Assembly: GCA_003506435.1 (NCBI GenBank)
Contig: DOAQ01000006.1
Span: 1-64,000 of the forward strand
DNA length: 64,000 bases
Source: Prolixibacteraceae bacterium
GTDB taxonomy: Bacteria > Bacteroidota > Bacteroidia > Bacteroidales > Prolixibacteraceae
Direction: 5' to 3'
Position 1 is the first letter of the stretch. Every line of letters starts with the position of its first letter. The notes under the pieces were generated by a model. That model was given only the letters and a program-made list of their open reading frames with translations. It did no database searches and was not told the DNA's origin. Below, in pieces: positions 1 to 8,740 of the stretch. Made by a program: the position numbers and the translations under genes.

Positions 1-355
1 TCAACATAGAAGGACAGAGGGGTATCCCGCATCAGTATTCCATCTGTACATCAAAGCCTCATCAAAGGCACAGATAAAGTACTGTGAGTGTACCAAATTA
101 ATTCCCGATAGGTTGTTCTTCCTTTTGGGCGAATATTGTAAAAGAGAAAATTCAACTCAATCATAAAAGCGAATAGGAGGAAAATAAAATTACTGAAGTA
201 AACTGGAAAGGAAGAATAGTTTCAGCGCATTTAGATTCTGCCGGAACTAAGAACTTTTGAATCCTTCAAAGCATGACTCTTCTGTAAATTATTAATCCTG
301 CATGTCCGGTTCCTTATTTAGGATTCCTATATTTGTCGAGTTATCAATTATCTAA
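1..355. other. Left-edge intergenic region, possible gene remnant
   Basis: No complete gene is visible. The minus strand is open without a start codon from about 156 down to a stop at 1-3, giving about 51 codons. This could be the decayed end of a gene or chance. The rest is AT-rich DNA that presumably carries the promoter of the sigma factor gene starting near 356. No promoter match was strong enough to call. Confidence 0.4.
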
Positions 356-955
356 TTGAATACTATTCCGATAAATAGCGATCAGGAACTGATCCTTAGG
401 ATACGAAACGGGGATCAGGTAGCATTTGAGCTTGTTTTTTACAGGTACAAAGGGAAGTTGTATGATTTTATCCGGCATAGTTTACCTGCAGAGGAAGATC
501 CGGAAAGTATGGTTCAGGAAGTTTTTACCAAACTATGGATAAACAGGAAACAACTTGATCCATCCAGGTCGCTGAATCCCTTTTTATACACAATAGCACG
601 TAATGAAGTATTTGGCCAGTTGCGTAAAATGTTGGTCCGGCGGAAATATCTCGAAGAATTAAATTATTCAGTAAATGGCTTAGTTGATAGTACGGAGCAG
701 CAATTTGAATATGAAGAGCTAAAAAAAATTGTGGCTCAGTTAATCCAGTCAATGCCCGGGAAACGAAGAGAGATATTTGAAATGAGCCGCAATGAAGGTT
801 TAAATTACAGAGAAATAGCTACAGCCTTGGGGATCAGTGAAAATACAGTTGATACACAAATTCGGAAAGCATTAGCATTTCTGAGAGAAAACCTGAGAAA
901 GCGAATGTCGCTTTTCCTGTTCTTTGTTCCCCTCCGCAAAAAAGTACTATCCTGA
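356..955 (+). CDS. ECF-type RNA polymerase sigma factor (first set)
   Basis: A 199-residue sigma-70 family ECF factor that would direct core RNA polymerase to the downstream SusC/SusD promoter when released by its anti-sigma factor. Region 2 is visible around residues 20-85, with the VQEVFTKLW motif and FLYTIARNEV. Region 4 lies around residues 125-175, with REIFEMSRNEGLNYREIA followed by an HTH. The start used is TTG at 356 because no ATG lies ahead of region 2, so the N-terminus is uncertain by several residues. It is followed by a FecR gene, then susC and susD, the usual Bacteroidota order for TonB-linked trans-envelope signalling. Confidence 0.88.
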   Translation: MNTIPINSDQELILRIRNGDQVAFELVFYRYKGKLYDFIRHSLPAEEDPESMVQEVFTKLWINRKQLDPSRSLNPFLYTIARNEVFGQLRKMLVRRKYLEELNYSVNGLVDSTEQQFEYEELKKIVAQLIQSMPGKRREIFEMSRNEGLNYREIATALGISENTVDTQIRKALAFLRENLRKRMSLFLFFVPLRKKVLS

Positions 956-1113
956 AATTAGCTTGAGTCAATTATTTCTCTTTTCACCAACAAACTCAAA
1001 CCCGACTGTTCTTTTGGAATTTCCTTCTTTGCGTTTATTTTTCAAAAAAAATTCAACCTCAGTCACGGAACTTTCCCGCTTGCGCATATTACCAATTGAG
1101 AAAACATCATTTT

Positions 1114-2109
1114 ATGAACATACCTCAACACATACAAGAAAAGTTAGACCGTCTGTACAGCAATCGTTTTCTGGGAGATGAAGAACTCAAAAGCCTTGAG
1201 GGCTGGCTTAACCAGATACAATCCGACGAACAAACCAATCAGTGGCTTTCCTCAAATTGGGAGACAGCAGAAAATATTGATGTCGAAATTTCGTTCGACG
1301 AAATCCGTCGCCGGATCGCAACTCATGAAAAACAATTCGGAAGATTGAGAATACAACAATGGACCAAAAATCTTCAGCGGGTTGCAGCCATCCTTGCTAT
1401 ACCATTATTAATCGTAAGCCTCTGGTTAATATTGAATCGCCAGCACGATTCTTCCTCGATGGTACTTGCCACAGCCAAAGGCGAACATACTCATGTATTT
1501 TTGCCCGATGGTTCCGAAGTATGGCTTAATGTCGATTCCAGGCTTGAGTATTTCACAAATTATAATGCTGCAAACCGTTTGCTAAAATTGAGAGGGGAAG
1601 GATTTTTCAAAGTAGCCAAAGGGAAAAAATTCCCGTTTATAGTCGATATGTCAGGATTTCAGGTAAAAGCCATTGGTACCGAATTCAATATCTCTGCTTA
1701 TGCCGACGATCCCTGTGCCTCAATATACATGCAGGAAGGAATAGTCGAACTGAGCTATCTCCCGGAAGGAAAAAAGGAACAAAAGTTTCAAATGAAAGCA
1801 GGAGATAACGCGCTCATCAGCTCGGCCTCTAATTCAGTCATGATTGGTCATGTTTCAGTTGAAAACAACGACAACTGGATCAACGGAGAATTGTCATTCC
1901 ATGGCGAATCACTGGATCAGGTATTTCGGAAAACCGAACGTTGGTATAACGTAACAATCGATTACAACCCCAACGATTTTTCAAATGAAACGTTTACTGT
2001 TCATTTGAAAAAAGATGAATCTGTCAACCATCTGTTCGAAATTATCGATCAGGCAATTGGTATTAATGTCAAACAAAACGGGAAAATATATGTAATCAGC
2101 AAAAAATAA
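1114..2109 (+). CDS. FecR-family anti-sigma factor (first set)
   Basis: A 331-residue inner-membrane anti-sigma regulator. A cytoplasmic N-terminal part of about 80 residues would bind the sigma factor encoded just upstream. One transmembrane segment follows near residues 90-108 (VAAILAIPLLIVSLWLIL), then a periplasmic FecR domain (residues about 120-220) and a C-terminal domain that would contact the SusC N-terminal signalling domain. I start it at the ATG at 1114; the frame is also open from a TTG at 1096. The 158-bp gap after the sigma gene holds no other gene. Function is inferred from family and context. Confidence 0.88.
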   Translation: MNIPQHIQEKLDRLYSNRFLGDEELKSLEGWLNQIQSDEQTNQWLSSNWETAENIDVEISFDEIRRRIATHEKQFGRLRIQQWTKNLQRVAAILAIPLLIVSLWLILNRQHDSSSMVLATAKGEHTHVFLPDGSEVWLNVDSRLEYFTNYNAANRLLKLRGEGFFKVAKGKKFPFIVDMSGFQVKAIGTEFNISAYADDPCASIYMQEGIVELSYLPEGKKEQKFQMKAGDNALISSASNSVMIGHVSVENNDNWINGELSFHGESLDQVFRKTERWYNVTIDYNPNDFSNETFTVHLKKDESVNHLFEIIDQAIGINVKQNGKIYVISKK

Positions 2110-2190
2110 AAAAGGCAAGCAGCAATTGTTGGCACGATCCTGCTCACCCTTTTCAATAGTGATTTTTAAACTTTAAAATCGTTCAAATTT

Positions 2191-5100
2191 ATGAAAAAAA
2201 AGCATGTAAACCCAGCCAGGGGAAAATGTATCTGGTTGCGAAAGTTATTAACGATTATGAAACTAACATTCTTTCTGCTTCTGACCTCTACTATGCTGGT
2301 TTCAGCAGTGGGGTACTCCCAGTCAACCAGGTTGAATCTGGATTATAAGAAGATCTCAGTTGGTCAGCTTTTTCAGCTAATCGAAGATCAAACTGATTAC
2401 CGGTTTGCGTATTCAAAGTCCAGTATTAATCCTGACGAAGAGGTAACGATTGATGTAAAAGACGCAACTCTTGATCAGGTACTGAAAATCATTTTGGACA
2501 ACGAACAGTTAATGTATAACATCATCGATCGGTATGTGGTTATTTCCGACAAGCCTACTTCCTCACAAACTGGCCAGCAACAGCAAAAAACGGTTTCCGG
2601 GAAAGTCACCGACACTTCGGGCCAACCACTTCCTGGAGTAACAGTGGTTGTGAAAGGTACAACTAACGGAACGATTACAGACTTTGACGGAAAATACACG
2701 CTTGCCAGTGTTCCCGGCGATGCTACGTTGGTATTTTCATTTGTAGGAATGAGATCACAGGAAAATTCAGCGAGCGGAAAGACAACAGTAAATGTACAAT
2801 TGGAAGAAGAAACCATTGGTATTGAAGAAGTTGTTGCCGTTGGCTATGGAACTCAAAAGAAAATAAATTTAACAGGTTCCGTGGATGTAGTGTCAGGAGA
2901 GGTCCTTACGAATAGATCTGCGCCAAATGTTTCGTCGCTCATACAGGGGACTTCTCCTAACCTGAATATCAGCATGACAAACTTGGGTGGCGAACCGGGG
3001 GCTGCAAGTAGTTGGAACATCAGGGGAATTGGATCAATTGCAGGTAATTCCTCTCCTCTTATCCTGATCGACGGAGTAGAATCAAACATTAATAATATTG
3101 ATCCTGAATCTATTGAAAGTATTTCAGTTTTGAAAGATGCATCTGCTTCAGCAATCTATGGTTCTCGTGCTCCCTTTGGGGTAATTTTGCTAACAACAAA
3201 AAAAGGAAAAAAGAATGAGTCAATTCGAATATCGTATAATAACAACTTATCTTTTGCTTCTCCTCTTAATATTCCACATTTTGTAGATGCATTAACCTGG
3301 GTCACATCCTATAATCAAGTTCAGGCAAATTCGGGATTGGCACCAGTTTTCCCCGCAGAACAGGTTGAAAGGATCAAAGGTTATATGGCGGGAACCTATA
3401 AAACAGAATACAATCCGGATAAACCACCCACCAGTATATGGAGAGGAAGATGGGACGGAAATGCCAATTATGACTGGCCAGCCGAATATTACAAAAAATC
3501 TTCTTTCAGTCAAAAGCACACTATTAATTTAGAAGGAGGAGGTGAGAATACTCAATATTTTGTTTCTTCTGGATATTATGACCAGGGCGGTTTATATAGC
3601 TGGGGCGATGATTTATACAAAAGATACAATGTGATGGCAAATATTACCTCCCAGATTACCAATTGGCTTCGTTTTGATTACAGTTCGAAATATGCAAGGA
3701 CAGAGATCGACCATCCTCTTGGGATAGTTGGTCAACCCAGATCATATATTTTCCGATCCTTCCTGTCATTTAGCCCAATGATGCCTAAATATAATATTGA
3801 TGGCAGTATATGCAATCCCCTTATTAGGGCATTACAAAGTAGTGGAAGGGAAAACATACAGAACAATGATTTGGGGATAACACTTCGGACTGAAATAGAA
3901 CCTGTAAAAGGCTGGAAAACAAATATGTCCTATAATTACAACTATGGAGGATCTTCAAATATACAAAATCCAAAACCTGTTCTGGTACAGAATCCAAATG
4001 GAACTATTGGAAACATTGGCTCTTCAATGACTGGATCTATTGAGAATCTGGCCTTTTCATACTATACCTTAGCGAATGCACTTACATCATACGAAAAAAC
4101 AATAGGGGGTCATTATTTTAAGGCATTGATTGGGTATGAGCAGGAAGTAAATTCTTACAGGGGTTTATACGGCTCAAGAATGGAACTGATAACCGAGGCA
4201 GTTCCATCAATAAACACAGCACTTGGTACAACAACTTTGTCTGATGCCATTAGCCATTGGGCGACACAGGGTGTTTTTGGCCGTTTAAATTATAATTACA
4301 AGGAAAAATATCTTGTAGAATTCAGTGCGCGGTACAATGGATCTTCAAGATTTGCAAAAGAATCAAGATGGGGATTTTTTCCATCAGTTTCTGCCGGTTA
4401 TAACATTTCAAAAGAAAAATTTTGGACTTCGGTCGAGTCCTATGTCAATATGTTAAAACTAAGAGGTTCCTATGGCTCTTTGGGGAACCAGAATGTTGCC
4501 AATTATTTATACCTGTCGTCGATCCCTGTCAGCAGTAATCTGCCATATCTTTTAGGTGGAGAACGGCCAATATATGCACAGGTTCCTGGCATTATAAGTA
4601 ACGATTTAACCTGGGAAACAGTAACAACGTTGGATTTTGGGGTTGATGCCGGTTTCCTGAATAACCGTTTGGGTTTAGTCTTTGACTGGTACAACAGGAC
4701 AACCAGCGATATGTTTGGCCCTTCAGAAAGTCTTCCTGCTACTTTGGGTACGGGAGCGCCATATAGAAACAATGCTAAGTTATCGACAAAAGGTTTTGAG
4801 GTGTCATTGGATTGGAAAGACAAAATATCATCTGATTTATCTTATAATGTTAGCATTAGTGTTGGAGATAGTAAATCAATAATACTAAAGTATAAAAATG
4901 ACAGTGAGCTAATCGACACATGGTACAAAGGAAAAGATATTGGTGAGATCTGGGGTTTCGGCACTGATGCAATAATACAAACGGTTGGTGAAGAAATGCC
5001 TGATCAATCGAAGTATTATAAGACATGGGGCCCCGGAGATATGAAATACAAAGATATTGACGGGAATGAAATTATTAACGATGGAACAAGGACGCAAAAT

Positions 5101-5697
5101 GATCATGGAGATTTATACGTGATTGGGAACAGTTCCCCCCGTTATAACATTGGTTTATCGGCAGGATTGAATTGGAAAGGTTTTGATGTGAATATGTTTT
5201 GGCAAGGCATTGGCAAACGTGATTACTCACCACATTCAGGCACAAATTTATTTTATGGACTTGTTTCTGGTGGTAGCGCTGGATCAGAATCAGCAATATT
5301 TAAAAATAGCCCGGCATTGGATTACTGGAGACCAGCAGATGATGCAAGTACATTAGGTCCAAATACAGATGCCTATTTTGCAAAACCATATTTCACCACA
5401 GAATTAAATAAAAACCGTTTAGTTCAATCCAGATATATACTTAATGCAGCTTATATGCGTCTGAAGAATCTTCAAATTGGTTATACTGTCCCTCCGAAAC
5501 TTTCGATGAAAGTACATCTTTATAAGGCCAGGTTTTACATTTCCGGGGAAAATCTGTTAACATTTACAAAATTGCCTAAAACTATGGATCCTGAAATAGT
5601 AATTGCCTCGGATCCAGGTTTTGGTGGCACTCAGAATACTGGGGCAACATATCCAATTTCAAGAAGCCTTTCATTTGGTATTAATCTAACATTCTAA
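2191..5697 (+). CDS. SusC/RagA-family TonB-linked outer-membrane transporter (first set)
   Basis: An 1168-residue outer-membrane TonB-dependent importer for oligosaccharides or similar polymers. In order it shows an N-terminal signal region (hydrophobic segment near residues 23-44), an STN signalling domain (about 50-110), a carboxypeptidase-D-regulatory-like beta domain (about 135-210, with GTTNGTITDFDGKYTL), a plug starting near VAVGYGTQKK, and a large barrel ending in an aromatic-terminated strand. The STN domain fits regulation through the upstream FecR/sigma pair. It is followed after 13 bp by susD, so the two are almost certainly co-transcribed. The substrate cannot be read from sequence. 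Confidence 0.95.
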   Translation: MKKKHVNPARGKCIWLRKLLTIMKLTFFLLLTSTMLVSAVGYSQSTRLNLDYKKISVGQLFQLIEDQTDYRFAYSKSSINPDEEVTIDVKDATLDQVLKIILDNEQLMYNIIDRYVVISDKPTSSQTGQQQQKTVSGKVTDTSGQPLPGVTVVVKGTTNGTITDFDGKYTLASVPGDATLVFSFVGMRSQENSASGKTTVNVQLEEETIGIEEVVAVGYGTQKKINLTGSVDVVSGEVLTNRSAPNVSSLIQGTSPNLNISMTNLGGEPGAASSWNIRGIGSIAGNSSPLILIDGVESNINNIDPESIESISVLKDASASAIYGSRAPFGVILLTTKKGKKNESIRISYNNNLSFASPLNIPHFVDALTWVTSYNQVQANSGLAPVFPAEQVERIKGYMAGTYKTEYNPDKPPTSIWRGRWDGNANYDWPAEYYKKSSFSQKHTINLEGGGENTQYFVSSGYYDQGGLYSWGDDLYKRYNVMANITSQITNWLRFDYSSKYARTEIDHPLGIVGQPRSYIFRSFLSFSPMMPKYNIDGSICNPLIRALQSSGRENIQNNDLGITLRTEIEPVKGWKTNMSYNYNYGGSSNIQNPKPVLVQNPNGTIGNIGSSMTGSIENLAFSYYTLANALTSYEKTIGGHYFKALIGYEQEVNSYRGLYGSRMELITEAVPSINTALGTTTLSDAISHWATQGVFGRLNYNYKEKYLVEFSARYNGSSRFAKESRWGFFPSVSAGYNISKEKFWTSVESYVNMLKLRGSYGSLGNQNVANYLYLSSIPVSSNLPYLLGGERPIYAQVPGIISNDLTWETVTTLDFGVDAGFLNNRLGLVFDWYNRTTSDMFGPSESLPATLGTGAPYRNNAKLSTKGFEVSLDWKDKISSDLSYNVSISVGDSKSIILKYKNDSELIDTWYKGKDIGEIWGFGTDAIIQTVGEEMPDQSKYYKTWGPGDMKYKDIDGNEIINDGTRTQNDHGDLYVIGNSSPRYNIGLSAGLNWKGFDVNMFWQGIGKRDYSPHSGTNLFYGLVSGGSAGSESAIFKNSPALDYWRPADDASTLGPNTDAYFAKPYFTTELNKNRLVQSRYILNAAYMRLKNLQIGYTVPPKLSMKVHLYKARFYISGENLLTFTKLPKTMDPEIVIASDPGFGGTQNTGATYPISRSLSFGINLTF

Positions 5698-5710
5698 AAT
5701 ATTACGAGTT

Positions 5711-7450
5711 ATGAAGTATTCTATAATAATTATAATAGCCGGGTTTATAGCTTTATCTGCAATATTCAATGCCTGTCAAAAAGATATATTGGAAAAATAT
5801 CCTTTGGATCAGGTCTCATCCGCAGATTTTTTCAAACAGCCTAATGACCTGAAAATATATGTGAATCAATTCTATAATGATGCATTGCTTCCTGTGTTTT
5901 GGGGAGCTATCCTTGGTAACCCTTATCGTGGTGGTGCCGATGATTACAATAGCGACAATCAAATTAATGGAGCTTCCATTGATGTATGCCTGCAAGGAAC
6001 GAGAACTGTTTCCTATACCGGACGTGTAGGCTGGGACTATAGTTACGTTAGAAAGATTAACTATTTCTTTGATAACTACAAAAAATGTACGGGCGATTTT
6101 AAAAATTATCAACAATACGTAGGCGAGGCTTATTTTTTCAGGGCACTGATCTATTTTCAGCTAATGCAAACATTTGGAGATGTTGCATTGCTTACAACTG
6201 TACCTGAAACAAATTCACCGGAACTTTATGAACCAAGGACACCCAGAAACATTGTAGCTGATAAAATAATTTCAGATCTTGATTCGGCTTCTATGTACCT
6301 TTCGGATGTTAAAAATGATGGGTGTTCCAGGATAAATAAATGGATTGCACTTGCATTTCAAACCAGAGTGGCTCTTTACGAAGGCTCATGGGAAAAGTAT
6401 CATGCAACAGATGCATTTAAAGTTAGTACACCTCAGCCTGAAAAGTATTTTAACAAAGTTGTAGAAGCTGCTACAACAATTATGAACTCTGGTAAATTTG
6501 ATGTTTATACAACCGGTAAACCAACATCAGATTACGCCAGCCTATTCATACAGCGTGATTATTCAACAAATAAAGAAGTACTTTTCTGGAAGAAATTCTC
6601 GACAGCTTTATCTATTAATAACAATAAGAATTATCAGCAGGAGTATCCTTATAATAAGTCGATTACAAAAGAATTAGCTGACTCTTATCTGTGTAGCGAT
6701 GGTAACCCAATTACAGATAATCCACTTTTTTCAGGATACACAACGATTACTGATGAGATGAAAAACCGTGACCCACGATTTTATCAAACAATTTTTACAC
6801 CTGATGCCCCCTGGATGATTGACGCAACAGGGACAAAATTTTGGAAGGATGTTTATACTAACCTCAATTCTGCTACCAAATTTAATGCTCCTTCTGGTTA
6901 CGTGCTTCGCAAGGGTTATGATCCACTTCTTGTAAACCATAATCTTAACTATGAAGAAACACCTTCTATTTATTACCGGTATGCCGAAGTTCTACTCAAC
7001 TTTGCCGAGGCAAAAGCTGAATTAGGTACTATTAACCAAGCCGATATAGATAAATCGATCAAGAAACTAAGGGACAGGGTTGGCATGCCAAATTTAAATC
7101 TGGCAAATATAACAACTGATCCAAAATGGGATTTTCCAACTTTATCACCAATCATCAATGAAATCAGGCGTGAACGCAGGGTTGAACTGGCAGATGAAGG
7201 TTTCCGTTGGCCGGATATTGCCCGATGGGCAGCAGCCGATGAATTAATTGTTGGTAAAAGACCGAAAGGATTTAAAGGCTCCCAGATTGCTGCAACGCTT
7301 TTCCCGGTCGATGAGAATGGATTTCTTGATCCATTTAAAACTTCTTTGCCAAATGGTTATGGCTTTGTACTCAATCGTGATTATCTGAATCCCATACCAG
7401 AAAGTCAGATCGTACTAAATCCAAAGTTGGAACAGAATCCTGGCTGGTAA
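5711..7450 (+). CDS. SusD/RagB-family nutrient-binding lipoprotein (first set)
   Basis: A 579-residue surface lipoprotein that caps the SusC barrel and captures substrate. A lipoprotein signal peptide (residues 1-22) ends in a lipobox with Cys at about 22 (IFNACQ). The SusD-like N-terminal region contains GEAYFFRALIYFQLMQTFGD, a classic family motif, and the C-terminal RagB/SusD domain has EIRRERRVELADEGFRWPDI. The C-terminal sequence ending NPKLEQNPGW is also typical. It pairs with the susC gene immediately upstream. Substrate is unknown. Confidence 0.95.
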   Translation: MKYSIIIIIAGFIALSAIFNACQKDILEKYPLDQVSSADFFKQPNDLKIYVNQFYNDALLPVFWGAILGNPYRGGADDYNSDNQINGASIDVCLQGTRTVSYTGRVGWDYSYVRKINYFFDNYKKCTGDFKNYQQYVGEAYFFRALIYFQLMQTFGDVALLTTVPETNSPELYEPRTPRNIVADKIISDLDSASMYLSDVKNDGCSRINKWIALAFQTRVALYEGSWEKYHATDAFKVSTPQPEKYFNKVVEAATTIMNSGKFDVYTTGKPTSDYASLFIQRDYSTNKEVLFWKKFSTALSINNNKNYQQEYPYNKSITKELADSYLCSDGNPITDNPLFSGYTTITDEMKNRDPRFYQTIFTPDAPWMIDATGTKFWKDVYTNLNSATKFNAPSGYVLRKGYDPLLVNHNLNYEETPSIYYRYAEVLLNFAEAKAELGTINQADIDKSIKKLRDRVGMPNLNLANITTDPKWDFPTLSPIINEIRRERRVELADEGFRWPDIARWAAADELIVGKRPKGFKGSQIAATLFPVDENGFLDPFKTSLPNGYGFVLNRDYLNPIPESQIVLNPKLEQNPGW

Positions 7451-7583
7451 CTGGGAAGAATGCATCAGTTCCTTTCTATTTTGAAGTAATAATCCATTGT
7501 TTTGTAATAATTCAATGGGTTATTATTTCAAAAACAAATTATTATTCTTTCGAAATTTTATACTTCACATTACTTGCAAGACA

Positions 7584-7727
7584 ATGAATATCCGTCATAT
7601 AATCCCACTTAAAGTTTTTATTTTTATTTTTTTATCAATAACTGGAAGATTCATTAATGACACAAATGGCAGGACTTCTGAAAAAGAGCGCAAGCTTGCA
7701 TATTCCTTCCAGATTCCTGATATATAA
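7584..7727 (+). pseudogene. M14 carboxypeptidase gene, 5' fragment cut by prophage
   Basis: The start and first 46 codons of a secreted zinc carboxypeptidase, with a signal peptide at residues 1-20 (LKVFIFIFLSITG). The frame reaches codons Q-I-P-D at 7710-7721, then enters prophage DNA and stops at 7725-7727. Joining position 7722 to 45808 gives an uninterrupted frame that continues into the peptidase domain at 45808-46904. No alternative gene explains this ORF with its signal peptide. An upstream extension to 7497 is open but non-coding in character. Confidence 0.8.
7719..7722. repeat. Target-site duplication, left copy (GATA)
   Basis: GATA at 7719-7722 matches GATA at 45804-45807. Removing one copy together with everything between restores the M14 reading frame. 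The flanking fifth base differs (T here, A at the right copy), so the duplication is either 4 bp, or 5 bp with one changed base. Mu itself makes 5 bp. Confidence 0.65.
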
Positions 7728-7769
7728 TCGACAAATCATTTTGTGCAATTTTATAAATCATTTTGTGCA
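7723..7769. other. Prophage left terminus with two transposase-site-like repeats
   Basis: The end begins TATAATCGAC and is followed by two exact copies of a 15-bp repeat, AAATCATTTTGTGCA, at 7733-7747 and 7755-7769, spaced 22 bp apart (about two helical turns). A related 12-mer occupies the same offset (11-22 bp) at the other terminus. The repeats are probably MuA-like transposase binding sites. This is inference from position and repetition; the transposase's true recognition sequence is unknown. Confidence 0.6.
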
Positions 7770-7775
7770 AAAAAA

Positions 7776-8594
7776 CTAAAACAACAGAATTTCTTTATAT
7801 GGATTAGTAAGATCGTAATTAGCTGTTAATACTTCAATTTTACGTTTGCCGCCATTGCCAGTTCCATTTGCAACACTTACAGGCTGTTCTATTGTCTTAG
7901 TAAACCATTTATTTATATCACTATATTTGTTAAGTATATTACTTGGATAGCTACTCATAAGGAACTTTCCCTTAATCTCAGATAATAATTTTAGTAACTG
8001 TTCAAAGTCTTCCTTTGAATATCCGTTATAATGACCGCAATCGCTATTGTAATACGGGGGATCGCAATAAATGAATGCGCTTTCATAATCTCTCGATCTT
8101 ATAATTCGAAGTGCATCCGTGCATTCAATCTGTACATCTTGTAGTCTAATAGAATAATCAATTGTAAATGAATCTCTCTTATTCGTTATCTTTTATGATG
8201 TAGTTCCTTTTTGTCTGTCGTATCCCCACGATCCGTCAAACATTGCACTAAACGACTGTGTTGCCAGTACCCACACTGCCCACGCTCGTTTTATCCTTGA
8301 AAACATGTGTGGATTGTTATAAATCACAGTAGCGTCATTATGAATAGAACGAGAGTGCAGACTTATTCTAACCATCTTTTCCAATTCTACAAACTCATTT
8401 TGAGCTACCTCATAGAAGTTAATAAGCTCTCGATTATTATCGTTAATGATCTCAACATCACTTTTATTCTTTGCCCAAAATATCGCACCACCGCCAATAA
8501 AAGGCTCAATATACGTAGTGTGTTTTGGAATCAATGGTAAAATAGTATTAACTAAATTTTGTTTTCCACCGTAATAACTAATTGGTGTTTTCAT
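7776..8594 (-). pseudogene. DNA adenine methylase (Dam family), interrupted by one in-frame stop
   Basis: This would be a D12-class N6-adenine DNA methyltransferase of about 272 residues. The N-terminal part shows the SAM motif YYGGKQNLVNTI and FIGGGAIF; the later part carries catalytic motif IV as DPPYYN. A single TAA at 8193-8195 lies in the same frame between GTTS and KITNKRD, where a Lys codon would be expected. Everything on both sides is open and Dam-like, so this looks like one point mutation rather than decay. Its position at the prophage end distal to the repressor matches the modification gene of Mu. It could be inactive, read through, or a sequencing error. Confidence 0.82.
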
Positions 8595-8616
8595 ATCATT
8601 TTGTATTTTTGTTTAA

Positions 8617-8712
8617 TCTCACGTTAATAAATAAAAGTGCTACTACACTCAAAGGACATTTGCCCCTGGCTTGGTGTAGTAGCACTTTTATCATTTACCC
8701 GGCGACGTGAGA
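8617..8712. other. Nested inverted-repeat element between tail gene and dam
   Basis: A perfect 17-bp inverted repeat (8632-8648 with 8674-8690) encloses a 25-nt loop containing GGACATTTGCCCCTG. It lies inside a further perfect 8-bp inverted repeat (8617-8624 with 8705-8712). On the minus strand the inner stem is followed by a T-rich stretch, so it could terminate tail-gene transcripts. The loop motif recurs at 33264-33278 in another structured intergenic element, which suggests a shared RNA or protein-recognition element rather than a simple terminator. Confidence 0.7.
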
Positions 8713-8740
8713 AATTGACGGGTAGTGAAGCTGGGGGCTT

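Noticed and set aside
8617..8712. Twister or hammerhead ribozyme
   Set aside because: Checked for conserved core residues as I remember them; they are not present in the loop or flanks.
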